Of a DNA stretch of 64,000 bases, positions 10,721-21,700 are shown in pieces. Position 1 is the stretch's first letter. Each line of letters starts with the position of its first letter. The DNA is from Neoarius graeffei. Lineage: Eukaryota > Chordata > Actinopteri > Siluriformes > Ariidae. The notes beneath the pieces are model-generated. The model saw nothing but the letters and a program-made list of their open reading frames with translations, had not been told where the DNA came from and ran no database searches. The stretch lies in NCBI RefSeq assembly GCF_027579695.1, contig NC_083587.1:45963232-46027231 (forward strand). Direction: 5' to 3'. The position numbers and the translations under genes are program-made.

Positions 10721-11068
10721 CATCTATTATCTATGGCACTTATCCATCAGGGTCATGGGGAAGCTGGAGCTAATCCCGATTGACTTCAGGTGAGAGGTGG
10801 GGTACATCTTGGACCGGTCACCAATATCGCAGGGCTAACACAGAGACGAACAATCATTCACACTCAAGGGCAATTTAGAGTAGCTAGGTGACCTAATTCA
10901 CATGTCTTCGGACTGTTAGAGGAAATCAGAGCACCCAGAGGAAACCCACGCAAGCATGAAGAGAACATATACACTCCACATAGAAAGGCCCAAGTCAGCC
11001 ATGAGGTTCGAACCCAGAACTTTCTTGCTGTGAGGTGACAGCGCTAGCTGTGGCACCACCTTGCCAGC
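10721..11068 (-). repeat. Diverged V-SINE-like SINE with 15-bp TSD
   Basis: A full-length but old SINE on the minus strand. The target duplication ccattttatcatatc is perfect at 10706-10720 and 11069-11083. Head boxes, core and tail are all present but carry many substitutions. Confidence 0.9.
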
Positions 11069-11458
11069 CCATTTTATCATATCTTTTATGAAACCATAAT
11101 AAGGTTCCAGAGTACACATATTAACCCAAGTATACGGTAGCTGACCTTTACGAATTCATTTCCTTTTAGTGTGTGCTGAAAAAAGCACAAATATATAATA
11201 AAAAAAACCTGTTTCCTTGTTTTCTCATTTTCAGGTCCAAATGAAAAATACACGAACACAATAAACACAGACTAAGGACAACAATGTATTTGTATTTATG
11301 TTTCCATTTATTGGAAAAAAATCATTTCGAGGTGGTGTTCATTGAGTTTAATTAATACGATTAATTTGAATGTGAGAGAATGTATAATTCCATACATTCA
11401 AACGTTACAAAGAATTGTTTGGTCTTAATGTCCATAAAGAATTGTTTGTATGTCTTAA

Positions 11459-12103
11459 AGTGCCATTCCACCATTGGATATATTCTTTGGCATAAAATAC
11501 AATATATTTTATGACAACATGACTAGACAGAGAAATCTTTTAGCTTCAAAATGATATATCAAACATAATTTTTTGACAATGACAAGTATATTAATTTTGC
11601 AACCAAAGTCACCTACCCTTTTAATTTCCGCGCAGTAGTGAAACATGATGTCATTGGCAGGTTCCCCTTCTTGTGTACCACGTGTCAGTCTATTTTTAGA
11701 CCAGGAAACCCCCAAAGTGAGAGAGTCATTTCCCCTCGTATATGGGGGCCAAAAAAATTGCGAAAAATTGAGCTAATCTTTCAGTTAGCTAGATTTATTG
11801 GTATTAGCTAGATTTATTGGTATTATTTTTATCGCGTTCTATCCGCCATTGCTGATAATATGTGCCACGTCACACGTCACATGGTACACAAGAAGGGGAA
11901 CCTGCCGATGACATCACACGCGGAAATTAAAAGGGTAGGTGACTTTGGTCGCAAAATTAATATACTTGTCATTATCAAAAAATTATGTTTGATGTATCAT
12001 TTTGAAGCTAAAAGATTTCTCTATCTAGTGATACCATTTATATATGTTGTCAAAATATATTGTATTTTATGCCAAAGAATACATCCAATGGTGGAATGGC
12101 ACT
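11459..12103. mobile_element. Foldback MITE with TTAA target duplication (Kolobok-like), 645 bp
   Basis: Two arms of about 240 bases (11459-11695 and 11865-12103) are near-perfect reverse complements. TTAA lies directly outside both ends (11455-11458, 12104-12107) and the terminus reads agtgccattccaccattgga. TTAA duplications occur in piggyBac and Kolobok elements; the AGTGC terminus resembles the THAP-bearing element at 16170-17917, so Kolobok is preferred. The centre holds a 20-bp tandem doublet (tagctagatttattggtatt). Open frames in the arms are antisense images of each other and not genes. Confidence 0.8.
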
Positions 12104-12341
12104 TTAATATGTCATAATGACATATTAAGAAATACATCATGTAGGCAGTCTGGTTTTACATGCAGAAACAGAAACAGGTCTCCAGGAAGAGGTGTGTGAG
12201 GTTCTTCAAGATGTTGAAAAACCCAGTTCCTTATAATTAATCTGCAGGACAGTGTATTTAATAGAACTGAGACAGTTTTAAAGACATGCACCAAATGTTG
12301 ATTGGGTTACAATTACTATTGTTTAGTTCTTTTAATAGTTA

Positions 12342-12680
12342 TCACCTCTGCCAAATTTGCTGGAAGAGGTTATGCTTTCGCCTTGGTTTGTTCACCTATT
12401 CCCAATGTAACTCAAAGAGTGGTGAATGGATTTGGATGAAATTTGGTGGAACGGTGAGCCATGGGCCAAGGAACAATTGATTAGATTTTGATGTAAATCC
12501 GGATATGTATGTAGATCCAAGATCCAGCTATGTATGCGAATCCAGGATTTTTTTTGTCTGTTCCCAACGTAATTCAAAAAGTAGTGAATGGATTTTGATG
12601 AAACTTTGACAAAAGGTGAGCCATGGGCCAAAGAACAATCTATTCGATTTTGATGCCAATCTGAATATGTGACTTGGCAG
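12342..12680. repeat. Interspersed repeat with short inverted ends and an internal doublet
   Basis: The ends match as an 11-bp inverted repeat (acctctgccaa and ttggcagaggt). The interior has two diverged copies of a roughly 165-bp unit sharing ggtgagccatgggcca at about 12452 and 12618. It has no coding capacity and the class is unknown. Confidence 0.55.
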
Positions 12681-13133
12681 AGGTATACAATCTACCGAGT
12701 ACCCTTCTAGTTTTTAAAGTAGAAACATGTCATTTTTATTCTTCTTGAAAATACTACTATGCGCTACAGTGGTGCTTGAAAGTTTGTGAACCCTTTAGAA
12801 TTTTCTATATTTCTGCATAAATATGACCAAAAACATCATCAGATTTTCACACAAGTCCTAAAAGTAGATAAAGAGAACCCAGTTAAACAAATGAGACAAA
12901 AATATTATACTTGGTCATTTATTTATTGAGGAAAATGATCCAATATTACATATCTGTGAGTGGCAAAAGTATGCGAACCCCTAGGATTAGCAGTTAATTT
13001 GAAGGTGAAATTAGAGTCAGGTGTTTTCAATCAGTGGGATGACAATCAGGTGTGAATGGGCACCCTGTTTTATTTAAAGAACAGGGATCTATCAAAGTCT
13101 GATCTTCACAACACATGTTTGTGGAAGTGTATC

Positions 13134-14670
13134 ATGGCACGAACAAAGGAGATTTCTGAGGACCTCAGAAAAAGCATTGTTGATGCTCATCAGGCTGGAA
13201 AAGGTTACAAAACCATCTCTAAAGAGTTTGGACTCCACCAATCCACAGTCAGACAGATTGTGTACAAATGGAGGAAATTCAAGACCATTGTTACCCTCCC
13301 CAGGAGTGGTCGACCAACAAAGATCACTCCAAGAGCAAGGCGTGTAATACTCGGCGAGGTCACAAAGGACCCCAGGGTAACTTCTGAAGGCCTCTGCATG
13401 CTCTTGCGACAAGGCTTTCGCAGATAGCTTTTCGCAGACAGTTGTAATTTATCATTGAGCGGGGAGTAATAGGCGTGCGCGAGGTTATTCACCGCCACAA
13501 TGCAAGGGGGCGCGAAGTCGTGAAATCGCTAGGAGTAGTTGGTGGGTGTGGTTAGTGGAGTGTTTATCCTCTGGTTACTTATAATGACTAGAACTGGAGT
13601 CGTATAGATGTACGTACTTCCTCACTTCCTCAATCAACCGCTCTTCGTGCTGCTCCATCTTCGCTCGTGTTTTTAAAAATGGTGGTCGTGAAAACAAACC
13701 AAACCGAGAAAGTAGGGAAGCGGAAGTGCGTGTACAGCAGATGTAGAGTGGAACAATCAGAGCCCTCTTGTCTGCGAGGCTTCTGCGGTGGTCACAATTT
13801 TTGGGAGGTGCGCGCAGAGCGTCTGCGAAGGTGGGGAGCTACCGCAGACGCTGTCTGCGACGCCATCTGCGAGGACTGGGTTGTCAGCATAAATTGGCCT
13901 TAAGTAACTGAAGACCTCTCTCACATTGGCTAATGTTAATGTTCATGAGTCCACCATCAGGAGAACACTGAACAACAATGGTATGCATGGCAGGGTTGCA
14001 AGGAGAAAGCCACTGCTCTCCAAAAAGAACATTGCTGCTCGTCTGCAGTTTGCTAAAGATCACGACAAGCCAGAAAGACTATTGGAAAAATGTTTTGTGG
14101 ACGGATGAGACCAAAATAGAACTTTTTGGTTTAAATGAGAAGCATTATGTTTGGAGAAAGGAAAACACTGCATTCCAGCATAAGAACCTTATCTCATCTG
14201 TGAAACATGGTGGTGGTAGTATCATGGTTTGGGCCTGTTTTGCTGCATCTGGGCCAGGACGGTTTGCCATCATTGATGGAACAATGAATTCTGAATTTTA
14301 CCAGCAAATTCTAAAGGAAAATGTCAGGATATCTGTCCATGAACTGAATTTCAAGAGAAGGTGGGTCATGCAGCAAGACAACGACCCTAAGCACACAAGT
14401 CATTCTACCAAAGAATGGCTAAAGAAGAATAAAGTTCATGTTTTGGAATGACCAAGTTAAAGTCCTGACCTTAATCCAATCGAAATGTTGTGGAAGAACC
14501 TGAAGCGAGCAGTTCATGTGAGGAAACCCACCAACATCCCAGAGTTGAAGCTGTTCTGTACGGAGGAATGGGCTAAAATTCCTCCAAGCCGGTGTGCAGG
14601 ACTGATCAACAGTTACCGGAAACGTTTAGTTGCAGTTATTGCTGCACAAGGGGGTCACACCAGATACTGA
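13134..14670 (+). pseudogene. Tc1-family transposase, broken
   Basis: The product would bind the element's ends and carry out cut-and-paste transposition. The N-terminus starts MARTKEISEDLRKSIVDAHQ, a paired-like helix-turn-helix, and is followed by the basic GRPTKI linker. The catalytic half is present: TDETKIELFG (first Asp) near 14100, QQDNDPKHTSHSTK (second Asp) near 14375, and SPDLNPIE (Glu) near 14465-14487. There are three lesions: a 513-bp MITE at 13388-13900, a frameshift near 14060 where the better kept relatives have a longer H-x-D-K-P stretch, and stop codons near 14452. The C-terminus ends RLVAVIAAQGGHTRY. Family members are normally about 340 residues. It is not functional. Confidence 0.9.
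13388..13900. mobile_element. PIF/Harbinger-like MITE in the Tc1 transposase gene, 513 bp
   Basis: Imperfect inverted ends begin aggcctctgcatgct and, reversed, aggccaatttatgct. The flanks are TGA (13385-13387) and TAA (13901-13903). The uninterrupted gene would have TAA there, so the duplication is a 3-bp TWA type as in PIF/Harbinger elements. The interior repeats the word cgcaga or its complement many times. It encodes nothing. Confidence 0.65.
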
Positions 14671-14892
14671 AAGCAAAGGTTCACATACTTTTGCCACTCA
14701 CAAGTATGTAATATTGGATCATTTTCCTGGATAAATAAATGACCATGTATAATATTTTTGTCTCATTTGTTTAACTGGGTTCTCTTTATCTACTTTTAGG
14801 ACTTGCGTGAAAACCTGATGATGTTTTAGGTCATATTTATGCAGAAATATAGAAAATTCTAAAGGGTTCACAAACTTTCAAGCACCACTGTA

Positions 14893-15242
14893 TTTGTTAG
14901 CCATTCTCTAGTTCTGTCTGTGTTCTTAAAATGAGAGACAATCAGAGCGATGGACAAAATGCACTTAACATCCTATTCATATTTCATCACAAAAACGTTG
15001 TTACAACTATGCATGCTGCATATACAGTAAATATATGATACTGGAGATTCCATGTTGCAGCTCAGTTGTAAACTAGTCTAAATAGTTTATGAGACAAAGT
15101 TGGACTGCAGTAAATAACAGGCATGATGATTTCCCCAGGCCGCTGTCCGAAACCTTTAGTGTCCCTGCTGAAAGAAAACACCTACTCCATACAGTATGCA
15201 CACTCACTGAGCCAGGCTGATAAGATATCAGTCACAATGCAG

Positions 15243-15290
<48 letters not shown>

Positions 15291-15484
15291 GTCACATGCA
15301 TACAAAAAGGAATCAAAAATACCTGCAGCTAAGTAAGGAATAAAACATAAGCAGGTGTGTAGTTATAGGAAACTAATCAGTGATGGGTTGGTGTGATGTA
15401 GATTATTGTCCTAACAATAATAATGAAAAATTATTGTCTTCTTACACCACAGGAATTTGCCATTGATTACAATTTTTCATTTTA
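14893..15484. other. Unique sequence with an (ATT)n microsatellite
   Basis: An ATT tandem run spans 15244-15290. The rest shows no recognised feature. Confidence 0.6.
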
Positions 15485-15496
15485 ATAAAGAACACA

Positions 15497-15869
15497 CAGG
15501 CGGCACGGTGGTGTAGTGGTTAGCACTGTCGCCTCACACCAAGAAAGTTCTGGGTTTGAGCCCAGTGGCCAACGGGGGCCTTTCTGTGTGGAGTTTTCAA
15601 GTTCTCCCCGTGTCTGCGTGGGTTTCCTCCGGGTGCTCCGGTTTCCCCCACAGTCCAAAGACATGCAGGTTAGGCTAATTGGTGGCTCTAAATTGACCAT
15701 AGGTGTGAATGTGAGTGTGAATTGGTGTGTGTGTCTATGTGTCAGCCCTACGATGATCTGGCAACTTGTCCAGGGTGTACCCCGCCTTTCGCCCATAGTC
15801 AGCTGGGATAGGCTCCAGGTTACCCATGACCCTGCACAAGATAAGTGGTTATGGATAACGGATGGATGG
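15497..15869 (+). repeat. Full-length V-SINE-like SINE with 12-bp TSD
   Basis: This is a good reference copy. A box tggtgtagtgg at 15509-15519, B box ggtttgagccc at 15552-15562, then the core (15600-15700), the LINE-like tail and a GGAT run ending at 15869. The duplication ataaagaacaca is perfect at 15485-15496 and 15870-15881. The head could in principle be read by RNA polymerase III. It is not a functional tRNA gene because no cloverleaf 3' half follows. Confidence 0.93.
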
Positions 15870-15881
15870 ATAAAGAACACA

Positions 15882-16140
15882 ATGATCCTGATATTCTGGC
15901 ATATGAGACTGCCAGGACATGTAGTACACAAGCTAGTCTTCTGGGAACATCTCCATGGACACCACTCTAGAGGGAGACCGTGCCTAACCTTTGTAGATAC
16001 ACTCCGCAGGGACACTGGACTTGACAACACTGGCGAGACAAAGGTGCTTATGGCTGATAGACTACTGTGGTGGAACACCATCAGTGTTCAGTCCTGGAAG
16101 CCGCCATAAGTCAAGACAAGTCAAGTCAAAGAACATCAAG
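15882..16140 (+). pseudogene. LINE 3'-terminal fragment
   Basis: The plus frame reads RLPGHVVHKLVFWEHLHGH, SRGRPCLTFVDTLRRDTGL and ends near WKPP followed by a stop (16106-16109). This is the GH..R.....L-WEP...RGRP...(Y/F)-x-D-x-L-x-x-D-T-G C-terminal tail of a non-LTR retrotransposon polyprotein. The tail after the stop has short CAAGT units. A related C-terminal fragment lies at 59204-59538. The 5' part is missing. Confidence 0.7.
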
Positions 16141-16442
16141 TCTTTTTATCTGTTTATAGTTACACTTAAAGTGCTGATGACACGTTTTTGACATCTTTGG
16201 CGATGTTTTATAACATAAAAAGTAATTCCCGATGATCCATATATTAATTCACGAAGGCGCCTATTTTACAAGTTATGATAAAAAACGCGGCTATTTGGGC
16301 AAATTTGACGGGGCTGCAGCACCCAGGAGACGAAAGAGGAGGAGGAGCTATATGACATCAGCGAAAGAACCTTCCTCCTAACTTACCAGTTTGTTGTTGA
16401 TGCAACAGGTGTTCAGTTTATCATTATTAGTATTATTATTAT

Positions 16443-16505
<63 letters not shown>

Positions 16506-16523
16506 TCTCTATATATAGTTATT

Positions 16524-16910
16524 ATGCCTTCGCGTTGTGTTGCCGGCTTTTGCTCCAAAACCCACAAGGATGGGGTAAGTTTATTCAAGTTTCCCAGAGA
16601 TCCCGAGCTGCATGCGAAGTGGGTGAAGCAAGTCAGGCGGACTCGTGACAAGTGGGAGCCCTCACCAACATCCGTCCTGTGCTCTGAACACTTCGATTTG
16701 GATTGTTTTGACACCCTTCCCAGCTTAAAAGAATCTCTTGGGTGTTCAGTTCAGCACAAACATGTGTTGCTACCATCAGCAGTGCCTACAGTATTCCGGA
16801 GGGGGTCTACTAGTAGCTATGCCGGATCCAGCAGTCGCCTGGGACAAGGCGACTCCTCCAAAGACAGTCCTCCTGTCAGAACATGTGTTGAGAAACGACA
16901 TAAGATAAAG
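16524..16910 (+). CDS. THAP-domain exon of a Kolobok-like transposase (partial gene)
   Basis: 129 codons start at MPSRCVAGFCSKTHKDG. The THAP zinc ligands are visible as Cys5, Cys10, Cys53 and His56, with the invariant Trp33, the FP pair at 23-24 and the closing AVPTVF motif at 86-91. THAP domains bind specific DNA; in Kolobok and P-type transposases they recognise the element ends. The open frame runs on to 16988, but a strong splice donor, AAG|GTACGT, follows codon 129 at 16910/16911. The intron would end at the acceptor before 17469, giving a phase-0 junction. A Ser/Gly-rich linker follows the domain. A cellular THAP gene is an alternative, but the flanking terminal repeats argue for a transposon. 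Confidence 0.8.
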
Positions 16911-17468
16911 GTACGTAGAGCTATAGAGTGCTCCGACATGATGCTAAAAATAGTAACCATGTGGTCTGCACGGCCATCTTGGAAGTGACTCGCTCCAGAG
17001 CGCTCATAGAGTACACATCATAGAGTACACATTCATGATAATCATAAATGTAATCATAAAGTCGGCGTGATATTAGTCATGCATTTGCTTGTGAAAGCTT
17101 GCGGCTTTCATGTAACCGCCGCCTAGCAATGAGAGGCAAAGGGTAAAGAGGGTAGTCTATCATAGATTCTATTCAGAAGAGTACATGATTGCTTAAAAAT
17201 TAGGTATTTTAACAATTTGCATCTGTTTTGTGATTATCATGACACTTGTGTGTTATATAGAACTGTATGTCTTATCAGCACATCGAGGATCTTCCACCGG
17301 AGGCTTTAGCAAGTACTCGTAGCAACACTACACTTTACCCTTTGCCATGTGTTGTTAGGGAACGGTAGCAAGTACCCCGATGACCGACTTCAAGAATATC
17401 TAGAAAAAATTTAGAAATTATACTTTCCAAAAGTCATTTGAGCTGAGTGTATTCCATTTATATTGTAG

Positions 17469-17528
17469 GTTCTTGCTGATGTTTTTGCGGAGTATGACGC
17501 AGCTGCTGAATCAGAAGCTGCAGAGTTT
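17469..17528 (+). CDS. Candidate second exon of the THAP gene
   Basis: A 60-base segment lies between a tattgtag acceptor and a GTATGT donor. It encodes VLADVFAEYDAAAESEAAEF with no stop and keeps phase 0 on both sides. No further exon was recognised before the element ends, so the gene is truncated. This is inferred from splice signals only. Confidence 0.5.
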
Positions 17529-18013
17529 GTATGTACTAGTTGTGAACATTCACATTATTATCAATCTCATTTATTTAAAATCAGATAAAATCATGCCATC
17601 ATGATCACTGCTTAAAGTACCAGTATTTGGTTGTTCTTTTGTTCAGAACTGTGATGCCAGCTGCCAAGTAGACCGGCGTTTTCATGCGCCATTTCCATTG
17701 AGTAGAACAGCCAGTGAACCGCAGCGTGTTCTTCCGCTGACGTCACAGCATGGCCGCGAGCCACGGACCCAGTTTTCTTGCGCTGTGCAATTAAAAGTTG
17801 GATATTCGCATAACAACAGCTTCTTTTCACGTAATTATGACAGAAATCTAACATGTTTGCCATGTTGTATAGTTTATTTAAGAAATTGCATAGAGTCATG
17901 TTCGTGTCATCAGCCCTTTAATGGCTGTGAAACAAGTTAGTTCCATGTATGTTAAAGCTGCTATAAACAGTATTTCCTTCACCAACCTCTTATTTTATTC
18001 CTATCCCAAAGTT

Positions 18014-18391
18014 CATCTCATCTCATCTCAATATCTCTAGCCGCTTTATCCTTCTACAGGGTCGCAGGCAAGCTGGAGCCTATCCCAGCTGACTACGGGT
18101 GAAAGGCGGGGTACACCCTGGACAAGTCGCCAGGTCATCACAGGGCTGACACATAGACACAGACAACCATTCACACTCACATTCACACCTACGCTCAATT
18201 TAGAGTCACCAGTTAACCTAACCTGCATGTCTTTGGACTGTGGGGGAAACCGGAGCACCCGGAGGAAACCCACGCAGACACGGGGAGAACATGCAAACTC
18301 CACACAGAAAGGCCCTCGCCGGCCCCAGGGCTCGAACCCAGGACCTTCTTGCTGTGAGGCGACAGCGCTAACCACTACACCACCGTGCCGC
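18014..18391 (-). repeat. Full-length V-SINE-like SINE with 14-bp TSD
   Basis: Minus strand, head at 18391, tail of CATCT units (GATGA on the coding strand) at 18014-18030. The duplication cctatcccaaagtt is perfect at 18000-18013 and 18392-18405. It has the same tail type as the tail-only copies at 1445 and 31547. Confidence 0.93.
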
Positions 18392-18721
18392 CCTATCCCA
18401 AAGTTAATGAGACAAAAAGAAAAAAAATTGCCTTGCCCTGTTATATTCTTGAGAAACTGAAAAGCTCTTGCATGAAGGAAAATTATTGTTTTATCTCTGA
18501 CGGTTACAAAGTGTTGACACTGAAGACTCCTTCCAAAAATGCTAAGTAAACGTTTTATGAAAAACTTCACCAACTCAACATTTAAATGACATTTTAATCC
18601 ATTTATGCAGAGACATACACGCCCCCGTGTAAAAATAATAATGGATTAAAATGAGCACATTAATATTCATAGGTGATTTGTGATTTTTACAGGCAGAAAT
18701 GTTGTCAGAACTGCTGTCACA

Positions 18722-21700
18722 GAAAATTAAGACACAGAGACACAGACAACCATTCACACTCACATTCACACCTACGGTCAATTTAGAGCCACCAATTAAC
18801 CGAACCTGGATGTCTTTGGACTGTCGGGGAAACCCACGCAGACATGTGAAGAACATGCAAACTCCACACAGAAAGGCCCTTTTTGGCCACTGGGCTCGAA
18901 CCCAGGACCTTCTTGCTGTGAGGAGACAGTGCTAATCACTACACCACCATGCTGCCTCATCCATTATCTTTAGTCACTTATCCTGTTCTACAGGGTCGCA
19001 GGCAAGCTGCAGCCTATCCAAGCTGACTATAGGTGAGACGCGGGGTACACTTTGGACAAGTCGCCAGATCATTGCAGGGCTGACATATAGAAACAAACAA
19101 CCATTCACACTCACATTCACACCTACGGTCAATTTAGAGCCACCAATTAACCGAACCTGGATGTCTTTGGACTGTCGGGGAAACCGGATGAAACCCATGC
19201 AGACATGGGGAGAACATGCAAACTCCACACAGAAAGGCCCTCGTCGGCCACTGGGCTTGAACCCAGGACCTTCTTCCTGTGAGGTGACAGTGCTAACCAC
19301 TACACCACCGTGCCACCTCATCCATTATCTCTAGCCGCTTATCTTGCTCTACAGGGTCGCAGGCAAGCTGGAGCCTATCCAAGCTGACTATAGGTGAGAG
19401 GTGGGGTACACCCTGGACAAGTCGCCAGATCATCGCAAGGCTGACACATAGAAACAAACAACCATTCACACTCACATCTATGGTCAATTTAGAGCCACCA
19501 ATTAACCGAACCTGGATGTCTTTGGACTGTCGGGGAAACCGGACAAAACCCACGCAGACATGTGGAGAACATGCAAACTCCATACAGAAAGGCCCTTGTC
19601 GGCCACTGGGCTCGAACCCAAGACCTTCTTGCTGTGAGGAGACAGTGCTAACCACTACACCACCGTGCCACCTCATCCTTCCATCCATCCATTATCTCTA
19701 GCCGCTTATCCTGTTCTATAGGGTCGCAGGCAAGCTGGAGCCTATCCAAGCTGACTATAGGTGAGACGCGGGGTACACCTTGGACAAGTCGCCAGATCAT
19801 CGCAGGGCTGACATATAGAAACAAACAACCATTCACACTCACATTCACACCTACGGTCAATTTAGAGTCACCAATTAACCGAACCTGGATGTCTTTGGAC
19901 TGTCGGGGAAACCCATGCAGACATGTGGAGAACATGCAAACTCCACACAGAAAGGCCCTTTTTGGCCACTGGGCTCAAACCCAGGACCTGCTTGCTGTGA
20001 GGAGACAGTGCTAATCACTACACCACCATGCTGCCTCATCCATCCATCCATCCATCCATCCATCCATCCATTATCTGTAGTCATTTATCCTGTTCTACAG
20101 GGTCGCAGGCAAGCTGCAGCCTATCCAAGCTGACTATGGGCGAAAGGCGGGGTACACCCTGTACAAGTCGCCAGATCATCGCAGGGCTGACATATAGAAA
20201 CAAACAACCATTCACACTCACATTCACACCTACGGTCAATTTAGAGTCACCAATTAACCGAACCTGGATGTCTTTGGACTGTCAGGGAAACCCACACAGA
20301 CATGTGGAGAACATGCAAACTCCACACAGAAAGGCCCTTTTTGGCCACTGGGCTCGAACCCAGGACCTTCTTGCTGTGAGGAGACAGTGCTAATCACTAC
20401 ACCACCATGCCGCCTCATCCATCCATCCATCCATCCATCCATCCATTATCTGTAGTCACTTATCCTGTTCTACAGGGTCGCAGGCAAGCTGCAGCCTATC
20501 CCAGCTGACTACGGGCGAAAGCCGGGGTACACCCTGGACAAGTCGCCAGATCATCGCAGGGCTGACACATAGAAACAAACAACCATTCACACTCACATTC
20601 ACACCTACGGTCAATTTAGAGCCACCAATTAACCGAACCTGGATGTCTTTGGACTGTCAGGGAAACCCACGCAGACATGTGAAGAACATGCAAACTCCAC
20701 ACAGAAAGGCCCTTTTTGGCCACTGGGCTCGAACCCAGGACCTTCTTGCTGTGAGGAGACAGTGCTAATCACTACACCACCATGCCGCCTCATCGATCCA
20801 TCCATTATCTGTAGTCACTTATCCTGTTCTACAGGGTCGCAGGCAAGCTGGAGCCTATTCAAGCTGACTATAGGTGAGACGCGGGGTACACCTTGGACAA
20901 GTTGCCAGATCATCGCAGGGCTGACACATAGACACAGACAACCATTCACACTCACATTCACACCTATGGTCAATTTAGAGCCACCAATTAACCGAACCTG
21001 GATGTCTTTGGACTGTCGGGGAAACCCACGCAGACATGTGAAGAACATGCAAACTCCACACAGAAAGGCCCTTTTTGGCCACTGGGCTCGAACCCAGGAC
21101 CTTCTTGCTGTGAGGAGACAGTGCTAATCACTACACCACCATGCCGCCTCATCCATCCATCCATCCATTATCTGTAGTCACTTATCCTGTTCTACAGGGT
21201 CGCAGGCAAGCTGGAGCCTATCCCAGCTGACTATGGGCAAAAGGCGGGGTACACCCTGGACAAGTCGCCAGATCATCGCAGGGCTGACACATAGAAACAA
21301 ACAACCATTCACACTCACATTCACACCTACGGTCAATTTAGAGCCACCAATTAACCGAACCTGGATGTCTTTGGACTGTCGGGGAAACCCACGCAGACAT
21401 GTGAAGAACATGCAAACTCCACACAGAAAGGCCCTTTTCGGCCACTGGGCTCGAACCCAGGACCTGCTTGCTGTGAGGAGACAGTGCTAATCACTACACC
21501 ACCATGCTGCCTCATCCATTATCTGTAGTCACTTATCCTGTTCTACAGGGTCGCAGGCAAGCTGGAGCCTATCCCAACTGACTGTGGGCGAGAGGCACAG
21601 AGACAAACGATTCACACTCACATTCACACCTATGGTCAATTTAGAGCCACCAATTAACCGAACCTGGATGTCTTTGGACTGTCGGGGAAACCCACGCAGA

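Larger units (their letters stand above)
12767..14890 (+). mobile_element. Tc1-like transposon with both ends, split by a MITE
   Basis: Terminal inverted repeats of at least 60 bases begin cagtggtgcttgaaagtttg at 12767 and end as the reverse complement at 14890. TA flanks both sides. The transposase gene inside is interrupted at 13388-13900. A second copy of the family, on the minus strand, is at 43993-47303. Confidence 0.92.
16170..17917 (+). mobile_element. Kolobok-like DNA transposon with THAP exons, 1.75 kb
   Basis: TTAA flanks both ends (16166-16169, 17918-17921). The termini are inverted repeats: left agtgctgatgacacg, right, reversed, agggctgatgacacg, matching 14 of 15 bases. Inside are an exon with a THAP zinc-binding domain (16524-16910) and a short in-phase second exon (17469-17528). 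A TTAA duplication together with a THAP domain is the signature of the Kolobok superfamily. The catalytic part of the transposase is absent, so the copy is non-autonomous. A (TA)n microsatellite lies at 16449-16503. Confidence 0.75.

Noticed and set aside
15509..15562. tRNA gene suggested by good A and B boxes
   Set aside because: No acceptor stem or 3' half of a cloverleaf follows; the sequence runs into the SINE core.
16391..16714. Frames with long Tyr-Ile alternation
   Set aside because: Translation of the (TA)n microsatellite at 16449-16503.
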